Assembly: GCA_963691655.1 (NCBI GenBank) | Contig: OY829326.1 | Span: 22,060,878 to 22,124,877, forward strand | Source: Toxonevra muliebris | Lineage: Eukaryota > Arthropoda > Insecta > Diptera > Pallopteridae | DNA: 64,000 bases | Reading direction: 5' to 3' | Shown here: piece after piece, positions 49,841 through 61,564 of the stretch | How positions within the stretch are numbered: position 1 is the stretch's first letter | Layout: each line of letters begins with the position of its first letter | Notes under the pieces: generated by a model | The model's input: only the letters and a program-made list of their open reading frames with translations | Database searches by the model: none | What the model was told of the DNA's origin: nothing | Position numbers and translations under genes: made by a program

Positions 49841-50737
49841 TCTTTGTGTTATCATCTTAACACAGAAGTTGTGCAGCACCCGATGTCTCAAAATATGTAC
49901 CGAATTCTGATAAAAAAAAATTGGTCACCTTATTTATAAACGTTTGTTGAGCTCAAGAATGTACACACTGTAAAATATGGAATGGAAAGGAACAAATAGA
50001 AACACCGTATCAAATGGAAATTGTCGATACTGTACTCATCAGAAGTATCAAATAAACAGTATCGAACAAAAGCCGGAAGTGTACATGATACCTAGAGCAG
50101 CAAGTTTCGATATCTGCATAAAAAACATAAAAAAAATGTATAGAGAGATGTGTTTCCGTTGCTTTTTTTATGCATTTGAAGCAAATTTTGCAAACCGCCG
50201 TCCAAGTCCAGCCATTGTAGCATTTATAAAGAAGATAGCGCGAAATTACTTCTGTAGGACTGCATGTTTTCCAAACTTGCTTTCTTGTAACTGGTCATCT
50301 AAATATTTTTAACGAAATACCAAATACGTGCTTTAATCAGTTCTGTGCCGGATTACATGATTGAGAATCTATATTTTGGTAGAAAATTCATTATCCGCTG
50401 TCGTAGTTGGATCCAACAAAAGAACCTCAATCCATTCAATGTGAATGTCCGGCCTAAGCATGAGAACATGTCAGAAACAAAGGTACTATGAAAACGTTCT
50501 CCAAATATTTAGCTTGAAGATTCTATTCGTATTTTCAGTACATTGTAAAACAGATTCTCACTATGTTACTCACATCGTCACAGGTGTAGGAGCCGAGCAA
50601 GGTTCTCATTGAAGCCGAATCTGAATCCAAGAGATAATCCTAGAGGCAAACTGAGATGCTAACCGTAGCAAGCCGATTTTAGGCCAGTTCAAAAAAACAA
50701 TAGTTTACCGTATATCAGCTACTCTGGGGAACTAGTA
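49841..50737. other. Intergenic with one unassigned ORF
   Basis: The frame 49977-50312 (111 residues) contains a Cys/Phe-rich stretch (YREMCFRCFFYAFEANFANR) with no family I recognise, no promoter and no splice context; probably not a gene. Nothing else seen. Confidence 0.35.
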
Positions 50738-51515
50738 TGTACAGTAGCGGGTCTAGAGCGGGACTGCACCTTCTTCCAAGAATGTCTATGTTTATAAGTT
50801 TTTGAAACATTTCTACATCGCAACTATTTGCCTTCGACTATTAGACAAGAATAAATCTAAAATTTCAGGATCAGCTTTGGAAATGTTGTTAATGGTTTTA
50901 ATCTGGTATAGATTAAATTTTAGGTTTAGATTTAAGTCTTCTTTCAGGTCTGAGTTTTGGTTTGAACTTCAGTTCGAATCTTGATGTTGTGGTCTAATTT
51001 TTGGGTTTAATCGTTATGTGGCTGATAAGAAAAACACCTTTTCTAGGCTGACAACGTACTCGGGTACCTTATATACGATATCCACCTATAATTCGATCTA
51101 AATTTACTTTAAGAAGTTAAGGGATCCTTTACATCAAAATTAAGCGTATTTCTCAAGTATGTATCAATTTTATTTTGAAATCGAATGGTCAGTTTGATAG
51201 GAATTTCCTAAATTAAAAACCCATATTACGAGGAATAACACCATTTAAAAACCATTTATCAGCCCGTTGACGGTTAAAGCGTTGCTCTGATTTTTGAACT
51301 GAGTTTTAGTCTGGTTAGATCTGACTACCTGTGTTTTTTTTGTTTTTTATTTAAATCAGTTTTAGACCTGATTTTTGGTCTGAATTTTAGTCGAGTTTTG
51401 GTCCGAACTTCTATTTGATTTTTGATTTGGATTTTAGTCTGTATTTTGATCTAGCTCAAAATTTAGTTTCTGATTTAATCTTTAGTTCGGTCTAATCTGC
51501 CTTGGAATATCATAT
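50738..51515. repeat. Degenerate TTTTGGTCTGA tract with a hAT-like left border
   Basis: Begins near CAGTAGCGGGTCTAG (50741), like the ends of the element at 6821-8550. TTTTGGTTTGAAC- and TTTTAGTCTG-type units occupy about 50890-51000 and 51290-51500. The right end and a target duplication were not found. Confidence 0.5.
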
Positions 51516-53369
51516 TTTAGTCACTGTGAAGTGAATTCTAATTTTTCGTGCCATAGTTCCAGACAATTTTTAACGCCGGCTATTGCAGAGATAAGATTCC
51601 CAGTACAAAAACAATTGAAAATGTTTTCTGATCCACCATGAAAGCATTCGCCTTAATGGAATATTGTTATACTTTGGAATACTATGTAATAAAAAGCTGA
51701 CCCAGCTATTGTGAAACCTCAATAGTATTCAATTTGAACAGGTTTAGAGCCCGTTTGAAAACAAATCTTATAATTTCCGGTTGCAGTTTTAGATATTAGA
51801 AGCTTATATAGGGTGTTGAAATACCAATAAGAACCTTCAATACTATCACTGATGGAATCATGATGAATTTCGAAACCGTCTGATTGGCCTGTCTTTTGTA
51901 ACTTTAACAAAAAAAGTATTCATTCATATCAAATAGCTGTGTCAATATATATTTCAATCTTATTAAGGTTTCTAATATTAATAGATTAATAGTTAGTACG
52001 GATAAGGTAGTGAATAACTTAATAATGTATGCTTTAGATAATATTCTAGATCTTCGGAAAGCCTAGAAATTTATTAAAGCTTTCTTGAATTCATTTTCCA
52101 TTTCATTCAGGTTTTAAAATTGAAATCGCTAAACTACGTAAAGAGTTTGTGTTCTTTATAAAGAAACTATCACATTCTCCTTAAGAGAAATCAACAAAGT
52201 CATAAAAATATTAGCGTTTCCCAATGTTATTAATGTCGACTTTTCACACCGTGATTGCTAAGCATAAGGTCAATAAACAAAATTATTTTTATAAGTATGT
52301 TTATTAATTTCTTTCTTTTTTTTTATTTGTATTTTATAGAAATCTGATACAATAGCAATTATGTGACAGCTTCAAAAAACAACTATAATTATAAAAGAAA
52401 AATAAATAAATTAATAATAAATTTCAATATGTGCCACACGAACAATTTCTTCTTCTTTTTCTTCTTTTTCACTCTGTCTTTCAGGTCTTTCCGCCACACT
52501 TCAGTTCCTAACTTCTTCTTCTTTTTCATCGAGATGTCGTTAATTTAGCAAATTCTACATAATTCTTATAAACCTGTTTCGTATAATTTATGGCCTACTG
52601 ATATAGAAGCCGACATTTGTTAATCACTATCTCTTTGATTTCGGTTTCTTCTAGTCTCAAAAAAATTCTAATTTTTTTTTACTAATCACATTCACCTAAT
52701 AGCAACAGCAGCCGTACTATAAAAATTAACAAAGATACCTAATAAAAGAAACAAAAAATAAATTTAAGTATATACTATAAATATATAGTACAAATTAGAA
52801 TATGATTAACATAAAATTAAGTAAAAAGTTTTATGTGAGACACAGCGACGCGTTTTAAGGATTATACACATCCAAACATTCAAAAAAAAAAAAAAGCTCA
52901 TATGGAAATGCCAAAAAAGTTAGTAGAATTGCTAGAATAATGCTTAATTTATTAAGAATTCGCGTAGACTTGTTAAAATTTATGATCTAAACCATTCTCA
53001 TGGTAGATTCGAGAGAAGTATACATTCACTAATTTACATAAGCTTTTTTTTTTTTTTTGTGTGTTTTTCATTAAAGACTTTAATTATAAAATGGCAAATT
53101 TAATACTAAGCGATCTTATTCTAAATTTGTATGAATATATAGAATAACTAGTAGAAATAATAGTTCAAATTTCATTTTTTTTGTTTAAAGAAAATCTATT
53201 CTCAAAATTTATTGTGCACGCTCAGTTTTAGCATTTCCTTTACGATACTGACATACATTAATTAAAATAAATTAATTTGGAAGGGTGTAGCTATTCGTAC
53301 CGTGTGTAGCTTTTTTAAAATATGCGCTCACGTGGGGTAATAATTTATAGGCTTTTTAATAGCTCTACT
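51516..53369. other. Intergenic, no gene seen
   Basis: A+T-rich DNA with TTCTTCTTTTTC runs (52440-52530) and poly-T and poly-A runs. No supported gene. Confidence 0.4.
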
Positions 53370-53384
53370 AATTTGCTTACTTAC

Positions 53385-53770
53385 TTGGGACAACAACCGA
53401 AGATCGACCTTGGCCGCCTCAATAATGATTCACCAGTCGCTGTTGCTATGCGCGCGCTGTCAGATCCTCTTGTATCTGATTTTTCAGCAGAGATTAGGTC
53501 GTCCTCCTTTTCTACGCTTTCCACTACTTTAGCGCGAATAGAATGCCTGTTTGCTCCATTCGCTCAACATATCCCAACCAGCGAAGTCGCTGGATTTTTA
53601 TACGCTTGACTTTATCAGTCAAATGCAGCTCATAGTTCTATTTTCGCCGTTGACGCATATAAGACCATAAAACTTGAAAAGTATCTTCATCTCGAATGTT
53701 CCCAGCAGCATCGTCATCGTGCATTGGCCGTCATCGTGCTGGTCTCAGTACGCTACAATAAATTGGGGAG
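53385..53770 (-). pseudogene. Decayed LINE reverse transcriptase C-terminal remnant
   Basis: The minus strand encodes KRIKIQRLRWLGYVERM at about 53608-53558, a signature of a common insect LINE-encoded reverse transcriptase C-terminus, preceded (53760-53640) by ..RRPMHDDDAAGN-like and YELHL-like fragments. Stops and frameshifts interrupt it. The plus-strand frame 53322-53609 across the same DNA is a shadow. Confidence 0.68.
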
Positions 53771-54111
53771 GACGAAAAATTTATTTTTGTTTGCCGAGAC
53801 AAAATAAAAAGTTAATTGACAACTTTATATTAATTAAACAAAAATTATTTTCATATTTTGTTTAGAGCAGTATGTATGATTTGTGGGTTATTGGGGATAA
53901 GATAGACCACGTCTACTACTACCATTTTGATTATTTTCCATAATAGTTTTATATACTCACCAGTGGTATTAATACTACACTGAGACAAAATTATGGCCAT
54001 GAAGTATCTTTATTTTCACAATTTCTTATAATATCATTATTTATTGTAACAAATTGAAATTTTATTTCGTTTGGTATTGAAGATATTTTATTCTTCGGTG
54101 TTATTTTAATA

Positions 54112-55020
54112 ACACTGCTCTGCATGGGTTTTGCGAATAAGATGATTCCTAGTGTTTTCGAATGAATTTTTCATGCTGAGCACGATTCTGGGGTCAAAAA
54201 CTTCCCATCACGTCACGTTTTCGAGAAAAAACTGCGTTTTTGGCCATTTTTGAACAATTGTGGAGCTGAACTCTGACGTGCTACGAACTTTGCTAATATC
54301 AGAAATTAAACCATGCCTTTTCAAATGAGCCCTATGTCAAATTGTTCGCATGCACCCTTGGAGCAGGAGGTGTGCATATGTCTAGGGATGCAGGAAAGAA
54401 ATGTATACAAAACAAACTTTATCTAACTTACACCCACGGCCAGACATAATGAGAAGCGCAGCGGCCCGAAATATTTTAAGGGTCGTTGGTTACACGTCTG
54501 CAGTCAAATTTCAAACATTCAAAAAAATGGTGGATCAAATATAGTGGGCAGATTTTATCTTACTCATACCAACGAAATATAATGAAAAATGCAGTGGTCC
54601 GAAGTATTTTAAGAGTCACTGATTACAAATCTGCAGTCAGGTTCTAAAAAATGGTAGATCAAATATGGCGGACGAATTAAGATGTAAGATAAAATCAGCC
54701 CTGTGTACATTTCTTCGTGCACCCCTAGACATAATCTTACCCCCTGCTCTAAGAGCGCGTGCGAACAACGCTTAGGGCTCATTTGAAAGGGCATGGTTCA
54801 GTCTTTAATTTCTGATATTAGCGAAGTTTGTAGCACGTCAGGGTTCAGCTCCACAATTTTACAAAAATGGCCAAAAACGCTGATTTCAGCGATTTTCTCG
54901 GAAACGTGACATGATGGAAAGTTTTTGACCACAGATTCGTGCTAAGCATGAAAAATTCATTGGAAATCACTAGAAGCCATCTTATTCGCATAAGAAAAGT
55001 TGAAATTTGCAGGACAGTGT
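54112..55020. mobile_element. Large fold-back element, family FB1
   Basis: 909 bp. Ends ACACTGCTCTGCA and, inverted, ACACTGTCCTGCA. Arms of about 300 bp (54112-54410 and 54710-55020) share GCGAATAAGATG, GAATGAATTTTTCATGCTGA, CACGTCACGTTTTC and TTGCTAATATCAGAAATTAA. The core holds an imperfect tandem duplication of about 120 bp (about 54445-54535 and 54565-54660) with GCAGCGGCCCGAAATATTTTAAG / GCAGTGGTCCGAAGTATTTTAAG. ATA lies on both sides, a possible 3-bp duplication. Non-coding. Confidence 0.8.
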
Positions 55021-55121
55021 ATACTAGTAGGGAAGGTGAGCGTTTTCCTTGTTGGATTTAGGTGATATTCACAGAAATTTTTAAACATTAGCTTTATAAA
55101 CGAGTGTACCAAGTTTCAATG

Positions 55122-55405
55122 TGGTCGCCGTAGCCTAGTAGTTAGTATGTTAGACTGCTATGAAGAGTTGCCCTGGTTCATATCTCGGATCGCTCATAAA
55201 TCAAAAATAGAAAATAATACACTGCACTACCTCTTGGCTGACAATGGCAAGCCTCCAACAGTAAAAAATGCCCATGAAAAGCTTTTCACTCGCCGGTATA
55301 AAACTGTAGATCCCTTCCATTCGTTTATAAATATAACTTACACAACATAAATGGATGCGAAAAGTTCGGCCTTAGGTGCTGTTGTGCCATAATGGTAGTA
55401 GTAGT
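55122..55405 (+). repeat. tRNA-derived SINE, family SINE-B, with target duplication
   Basis: tRNA-like head GTCGCCGTAGCCTAGTAG, box B-like GGTTCATATCTCGG, body as in the copy at 41942, and a (TAG)n tail. Flanks AAGTTTCAATG (55111-55121) and AAGTTTCATTG (55406-55416) are an 11-bp duplication with one change. Confidence 0.8.
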
Positions 55406-55416
55406 AAGTTTCATTG

Positions 55417-58100
55417 CTCTCCTAAAAATAACATAATTATAATGGTTAGATTGTCCAGGTGTGAACTGCTGTGCACTGGTGATGTTAGTCAAAGTCATTT
55501 TACCAACTCTAATGAGCTTCACAGGGGTACTAAGTCGAATGCGTCTTTATAACCGTAGGAGTATCGGTCTATTCTCCGGCCTTTTTCAGGACTTAGCGTA
55601 GAGTGAATATGTGGTCAACTGTAGACTTACTTGCCTAATAGGTATTGTAAATATAAACTTGCTGCGATATAAAGTAGACTTATTCCACGATTTGCACCAA
55701 TTTTCCCACAATAATTGGTAGATTAAAAAAACCTAGAAAAAACAATTTTCTTGAATATTTTGGTATTTCGCAATATTTCCATATAGCAGAATGTCCTCGG
55801 ACATTCACATATATTTTTTCTATAAATTTTGGAAGAATTAGTGAAAAAAGATTTGGTCACATTTTTGATTGATCTTAGGTAAAATTAAGAACATTTTTCG
55901 GAATATTTCCGTATTGTCGAATATTTAAAAAACGTAAAACGAAAATATGCTTCATAAGATTTCAAACAACACTTTATAACGCCAGACATATACACATTAG
56001 ACCGGGTCGATCCCCGTTCAAAAAACAGAAAAGTTTGAAAAGTACACCCCAATCAACCAACCAACTTACTACTTAAGTAGATATAACTTTACCTTGTGTA
56101 CAGCATGACGGTATTTTATCTATGAACTCTCGTCTTGAATAGAGTATTTATCAGTAATGCGTTCTTCACTGAAAACTTCCACTGCTTTGGTTTTTGGACT
56201 TATGACAGTCTTGCAGTAAACGGCCGATAAGAGTTTTGGGTTTTATGAATATTTATTTAATTGAATAAACTATGTTTGAGATTGCTTGGTTTACTTGAGG
56301 CTCTCACTCCATCTTAAATTACCATTATGCTATTTTCATATCATAAACCATCCTACTTAACTGACTGAATATCACTTCATGTGCATTATGAGGATAACAA
56401 TTTATTGAGTCCAACCCAAGATTTTTACATAGTTCTGCAAAGTTAGATTTCCACTCCATTCTTCATAAATAAGTCTATGGCTAGTAATGGTAATAGTAGC
56501 CATGTTTCTGAAGATATGTCTTTAGATTCAATTAAACAGCTCAGAAATTTGTGATGAATTTTATGCTCGAAATGATATGGCAAATGTAGCTGTTATTTAA
56601 AATCTATATATTTCAACCTTCTAAACTAAGCACATCTCTATACTTATGAACCACTGATCTGCAATAACTGATATCTTATTATGGCGCTATAATTACAAAA
56701 GTTTATACGCACTTATTATATCATTTGAATTGAAAAAAAATTATGTGCGGAAACCTAATTATATTATGTTTGCAAATTTGCAAAACAAAAAAAAAAAAAA
56801 CAAAAATGTATAACAGCTTCCTAGATCCAATTGAGATATTTAAAAAAAATTAATACAAACACGCAATGTTTTGAATAAAAAATACTAGAAAAACATATTT
56901 GAGGAATACTTCCACACACACAAACTACAACTGCTAAAAAAAAAATCAGCAAAAAAAATAATCAAAAAATATTAAAATACGTGTAATAAAAAAAGTAACG
57001 TCACGAAAATTCAATTCCGTTCATCCACGCAATATCTTCTAAGCCAAGCTGAATAGAACTGAACTTGGGACACTCGTTTATCGACTTATCATGATGCATT
57101 GATGACCGACTACAATTCATAGTTTAAATTGTTTTTAGAGTATAGTAGTGTGTAGCGTTGATAAGTATGCAACAATATCAGATTAAAGACCTTGACTTTG
57201 AGGGTAACAGTTAAAGAATTGATAGTGTCATTGAATGTTGAGACAATACCTGCCCGCCTGCCTGGCTGCTGCTGTGATGGCATAACTAACATATCATAAA
57301 AAATCCAAAAAAAAAACTGCTAAAAAAAAAAACCAAAAATCACAGCTTCACAGTCACAGCACGATGAATATCATTATCATCATAACTAAATACAATTTTC
57401 TGAGGCATCAAACGATATCAAACTCAGACTGAGACATACTCAACTACAAATAAACTAACAAACTATTGAGCATATTTGCAGTTTGCTGTTTTTGTATCGG
57501 GTTTTGTTTTTTTTTTTTTTTTCTTTGCAAAATTATGCATAATTAAATTTAATTAGTAAAGAAAACTATTGAAATTGAAATTCTTATGATGTGGTTGTCG
57601 TGTTGTCTGATGTCGAGATCATGATGGCAATCGAGTTGTGTCTTAACAAGTGCTGCTAATTTTTTTTATCTGCATATCTGTTTCGGTTTTGGGTTCTATT
57701 ATGGCGTTATTTGCGACAAAAGACGGAACGGATGCGTTCCAATTCGATTATTATTGTATTTTTCATGTTTCTTAAATATTATTAGCATTGAGATAATGCT
57801 TTAGGTTTATAAATTAAACAATTGCAATTAATGCAAATTATTTTATGTGACTAAAATATTGGTGCCTAATATTTAAAAATTTTGTACATTCATTAATCTT
57901 AACTTTTTTTTTTTGTCATAAATTTAATAATTTGTTTATTTAATCGTTTTGAAATAAATGAAAAGAAACGGAAGAATAGAGAAGAATTTTAAATATTATC
58001 TTGAAAGTTGATTGATTCTAAGTTTCAAAATAAAATTTAATAGTTTTATTGAATCTGCATACATAGTTTTTTTTAACAACTTTGCAATTTCTAGTTTGAT
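55417..58100. other. Intergenic, no gene seen
   Basis: A+T-rich with several poly-A/poly-T runs (56784, 57310, 57506). No supported gene or bounded element. Confidence 0.4.
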
Positions 58101-58103
58101 AAA

Positions 58104-58553
58104 GGTAACCAGACGTACTTACTGTTTTTGATAGAACATGCACTTTTTTTATTAAAATACTGATTTTACAATTCTGAAATTACTACTGTTATTTTAATTT
58201 TCCATTGTTATAGTACTGCTTTTTCAAAAAATTTATCTTAAAAATCTAAAGTTTGCTTATATTGAACCGATTTGTACTGATTTTTAAATTCAATTCAAAT
58301 TCAATGTACTGATTTTTTAGATGAAAAATGGGACTTTGATAATAAGATGAAAGATATTCCTGAAATCAGAACGAAAAAGTACTAATTTTTGAAATTTGCT
58401 TTGTTTTAGTACTGATTTTTCTATGCATATATACGGATATATCTAAAAAAAAAAAAGTATGGTGTGCTTATAATGTATTGATCTGAATTGATTTTTCATT
58501 TCAACTTAAGTTCAATGTACTGATTTTTTGAATTGAAAATCGGGCCACCCCAG
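58104..58553. repeat. Possible MITE with internal TACTGATTTTT repeats
   Basis: Left border GGTAACCAGACGTACT and right border, inverted, GGGGTGGCCCGATTTTC are weakly similar. The interior repeats (A/G)TACTGATTTTT seven or so times. Flanks share TTTGAT. The boundaries are uncertain. Confidence 0.4.
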
Positions 58554-60599
58554 GTTTGATGGTGATAGTGGTAAAATAATGCGCCCTTTTAATAAAGTTT
58601 CGGGAGCTTTAAACCAACAAACAACAATTATTAATTGTTCTGCCAACAAAGAAACTTTTAAAATTTTTGGAACCAAAAACGATTTTCTTTGGTCGCCGCG
58701 ATCCGCTAAAATATTGTTCTTTTTAGATTCGTTTTAAAATTTAGAGAAGTTCTACTGAGCAAACCTGCACTCACAGTTTTTCTAAGTTGACAGAGTTAAG
58801 AATTTCTTTTTTTGATTTATTTTCGTCTTAGGACAGAATTTAAAAAGTCTAATGTGAATTTCAAGGATTTTTTTAATATCAATGTTTTGCTGAAATGGAA
58901 ATTTTGTGGAGCTTAACCAAATAAGGACGAGCGGGAACCAAAGTAGATAGATCAAGAAAGTAACTTAAGAAAAAACTTATTTTTGAACCTGGCTCAGGAA
59001 CGGCTCAGCGATAAGGTGCCATATGGCCCTGCTAGGCATTACTGGTTTAACTTTACAGAAAGTTTTTCAAGAGAAAAAGTCCCGTTTAGAACTTTTACCT
59101 TGTAATGATATTTTTTTATTCTAACTGGATCTTTCCTTCAAGAACTACAGTGTTTTATAATCATTTCCCCTAATTAGAATCGTTATCAATTCTTCTTTTT
59201 TCCTCAAGTAAAAATATATCAATAGAAAAGTGTTAAATTTTTATTTTTCGCGGAGCTTCATTCAATTAGTTCATTGTCTGAGTAGGAAGTCTTTTAAGTC
59301 GTCTGTACTTATCTCAAAATGAGAGAGTCGTTTCGTTTCTGTCTGTTTCACTTAGAATTAAGACGGCAGCTTTTTGAAATTATATTTTAAGAAATTTTTT
59401 GTATACGAAATTTTTTTGTGATGAAGAAGTAAAAGTCAAAGATAATACTGTGATAGTGAGGAACATTTTTTTAATAAAATCTTTTGTAGATACTCCAACG
59501 CTGAAGCATTAAATAGCTTAATGGACTTACGCCACCTGGTAAAAAGTGAAATAGAATCTTAACATATATCTTCATGAACTTCATATATAAGTGGAACGAT
59601 CTTAGAATCATTCAACTTAACTAATAAACGAAGTAACGTCTACATTATCGAGTTTTTGATACAATTTTGGGATAGATAAATTTTCAAAATGAAGTTAACA
59701 CTAACAAAAATGTCGAAATGAAAAACATTTCTTTCGTTATTAGAAAGACTGTTTGCTTTTCTTTTCTAATGCTAAGAAGTAGGACTAGGGTTCTTGCATT
59801 CAATCGCTTTTTGAATGTTCAAATATATGTCAACACAGCTACGGCTATATTCATGACCGAGATTCAAAAATTCACGGTACCCAAAAAACAACTGCTCAAA
59901 ATAAGGCGTTTCTAATGCTTGTATTTTTTGCTGTTCAACTCAATCAATTTAGTTATTTATAGGTATAAATTACATATTATAATTGTAAATTAATTGAATA
60001 TAATAAAAAACAAATTCAAAGACAATTGAAATTTTTTTCAATTAAATTTTCAAGAACCAAAAAATCATTTCAATTATAAATATTTTTTTTGCAACCACTT
60101 TTTAAATATTTGAAACTAAAAATAGATTTGTTAGTTTGAGTACTGAATGAGATGATCATTTGAAATGATCGCGTTGACTGCAAACATATTGCGGGGCAAA
60201 TTAATTCAATCTGCAGTGTACAATTTAATTATCATTGTACAGTTTCGGTTGATTAAGTGTGCCCAATGTTGGTCGATCAAAATGATATTCAATGAATGAT
60301 TGAATAAATAAAAAGGTGTCAACATAATATCAAATCTTAAGATTTACGCTTCTTCACGCCAAATCAAACGATTGTCTTGAATATTATTTGAGTACACGCA
60401 TTAGGGCGTACCGATTTGTATGGAATAAATTTTGTTTGTTGACAAGCAACAAAAACAGAAAAATTGTTAGTCGAATTCTGCCCAACTGCTGTAGTTCAGG
60501 TAGGGAGGAAGTCACATTCCATTTTTTTTCCATACTTTATTCGGCAAAGTTGATCAGAATTCGACAACGAATTTTTTTGTCCAGCACACCTAAATATAC
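58554..60599. other. Intergenic, no gene seen
   Basis: No supported gene. The frame 60388-60690 runs into the hAT-like element and has no domain. Confidence 0.4.
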
Positions 60600-60607
60600 A
60601 TACATAT

Positions 60608-61119
60608 TAGAGGTGTTGTTATTTGTAGGGGCAATGCAAAAAAATCGTATTCTGCCAAGCGCCGTCACGATTTTTTTCCTTTCCATATAAAAGATTTACA
60701 GAAAAAATTTTGGGTCGATCGGATAACAATTGGTAGTAGCGAAAATGGCCGGCATTTCTAAGACCGTAAAAATTTAAATTTTTGGAGGAAATCGCATTTT
60801 GTAGCTTTTTTTTATCTCTTATATTATTATGAATATCGATGTATTTAAACTAATTTCATGGGTTTTATTAAATATAATAATTTATATTAATTTAACAATT
60901 AAATTTATTTAGTTTTCAAACGACCTTTACAAGATTTCCTTAAAAAAAAACAAAAAAAATATATATATAAATTTTTACGGTTTTAGAAACGCCGACCATT
61001 TCCGCATTTATGAAACGTTATCTAATCTGCTCTAAGTTTTTACTGTAAATCCTTTAAATGAAAAGGAAGCGAAATTGCTCTAGAGGAAGTTTTGATTTGT
61101 CCAAATAAGGACACCCCTA
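60608..61119. mobile_element. hAT-type fold-back MITE with perfect 8-bp duplication
   Basis: 512 bp with ends TAGAGGTGTTGTTATTTG and, inverted, TAGGGGTGTCCTTATTTG. Flanked by ATACATAT at 60600-60607 and 61120-61127, a perfect 8-bp duplication. The arms pair over about 180 bp, including AGATTTACAG, ATGG(C/T)CGGC(A/G)TTTCTAA and CCGTAAAAATTT. Non-coding. It lies about 370 bp upstream of the polyprotein gene promoter. Confidence 0.82.
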
Positions 61120-61489
61120 ATACATATGTAAGCATATGAAAAGATTAATAGATAAGTAAGAGAATCTTTAATTCGACATGCTTAATATAATGTAGTTTTA
61201 CGTTAACATTTACTTACTAATGTTGTGAGTAGGTATATAGGTATAGCTAGATAAATAGACAGACAGATAGATAAATTGGTTGATAGTAAGATACGAATGT
61301 GTTTGTATAAAAATTACCAAAAATAGATTTGGCGAATGTATTGTTAAAGCATAAGAGAGAAAAACAGAAGTTCTTGCTGATGATGATCATTCGTTTTCAA
61401 GTTACGATTTATGCGAATTTACATGTTGGCAGAGCATCGCTGAGAAGTTTTAGCGTTTTTTTTCTTAGTTGTAATAACGCAAATGTTCG

Positions 61490-61524
61490 TATAAATACCA
61501 CAAAGTTTTCTGGATTCTTCATTA
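61490..61524 (+). promoter_or_regulatory. Core promoter of the polyprotein gene (TATA + initiator)
   Basis: TATAAATA at 61490-61497 and TCATTA at 61519-61524; predicted start A at 61521, 31 bp downstream. Leader of about 44 nt to the ATG at 61565. Confidence 0.72.
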
Positions 61525-61564
61525 GAGTTTTGGTTTTACTAGTGTGAACATAGAGCAGCTAAAA

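Noticed and set aside
49977..50312. 111-residue ORF with Cys/Phe-rich patch
   Set aside because: No recognisable family, no core promoter and no splice or poly(A) context; chance ORF is more likely.
53322..53609. 95-residue plus-strand ORF
   Set aside because: The opposite strand carries the recognisable LINE reverse transcriptase remnant, so this is a shadow.
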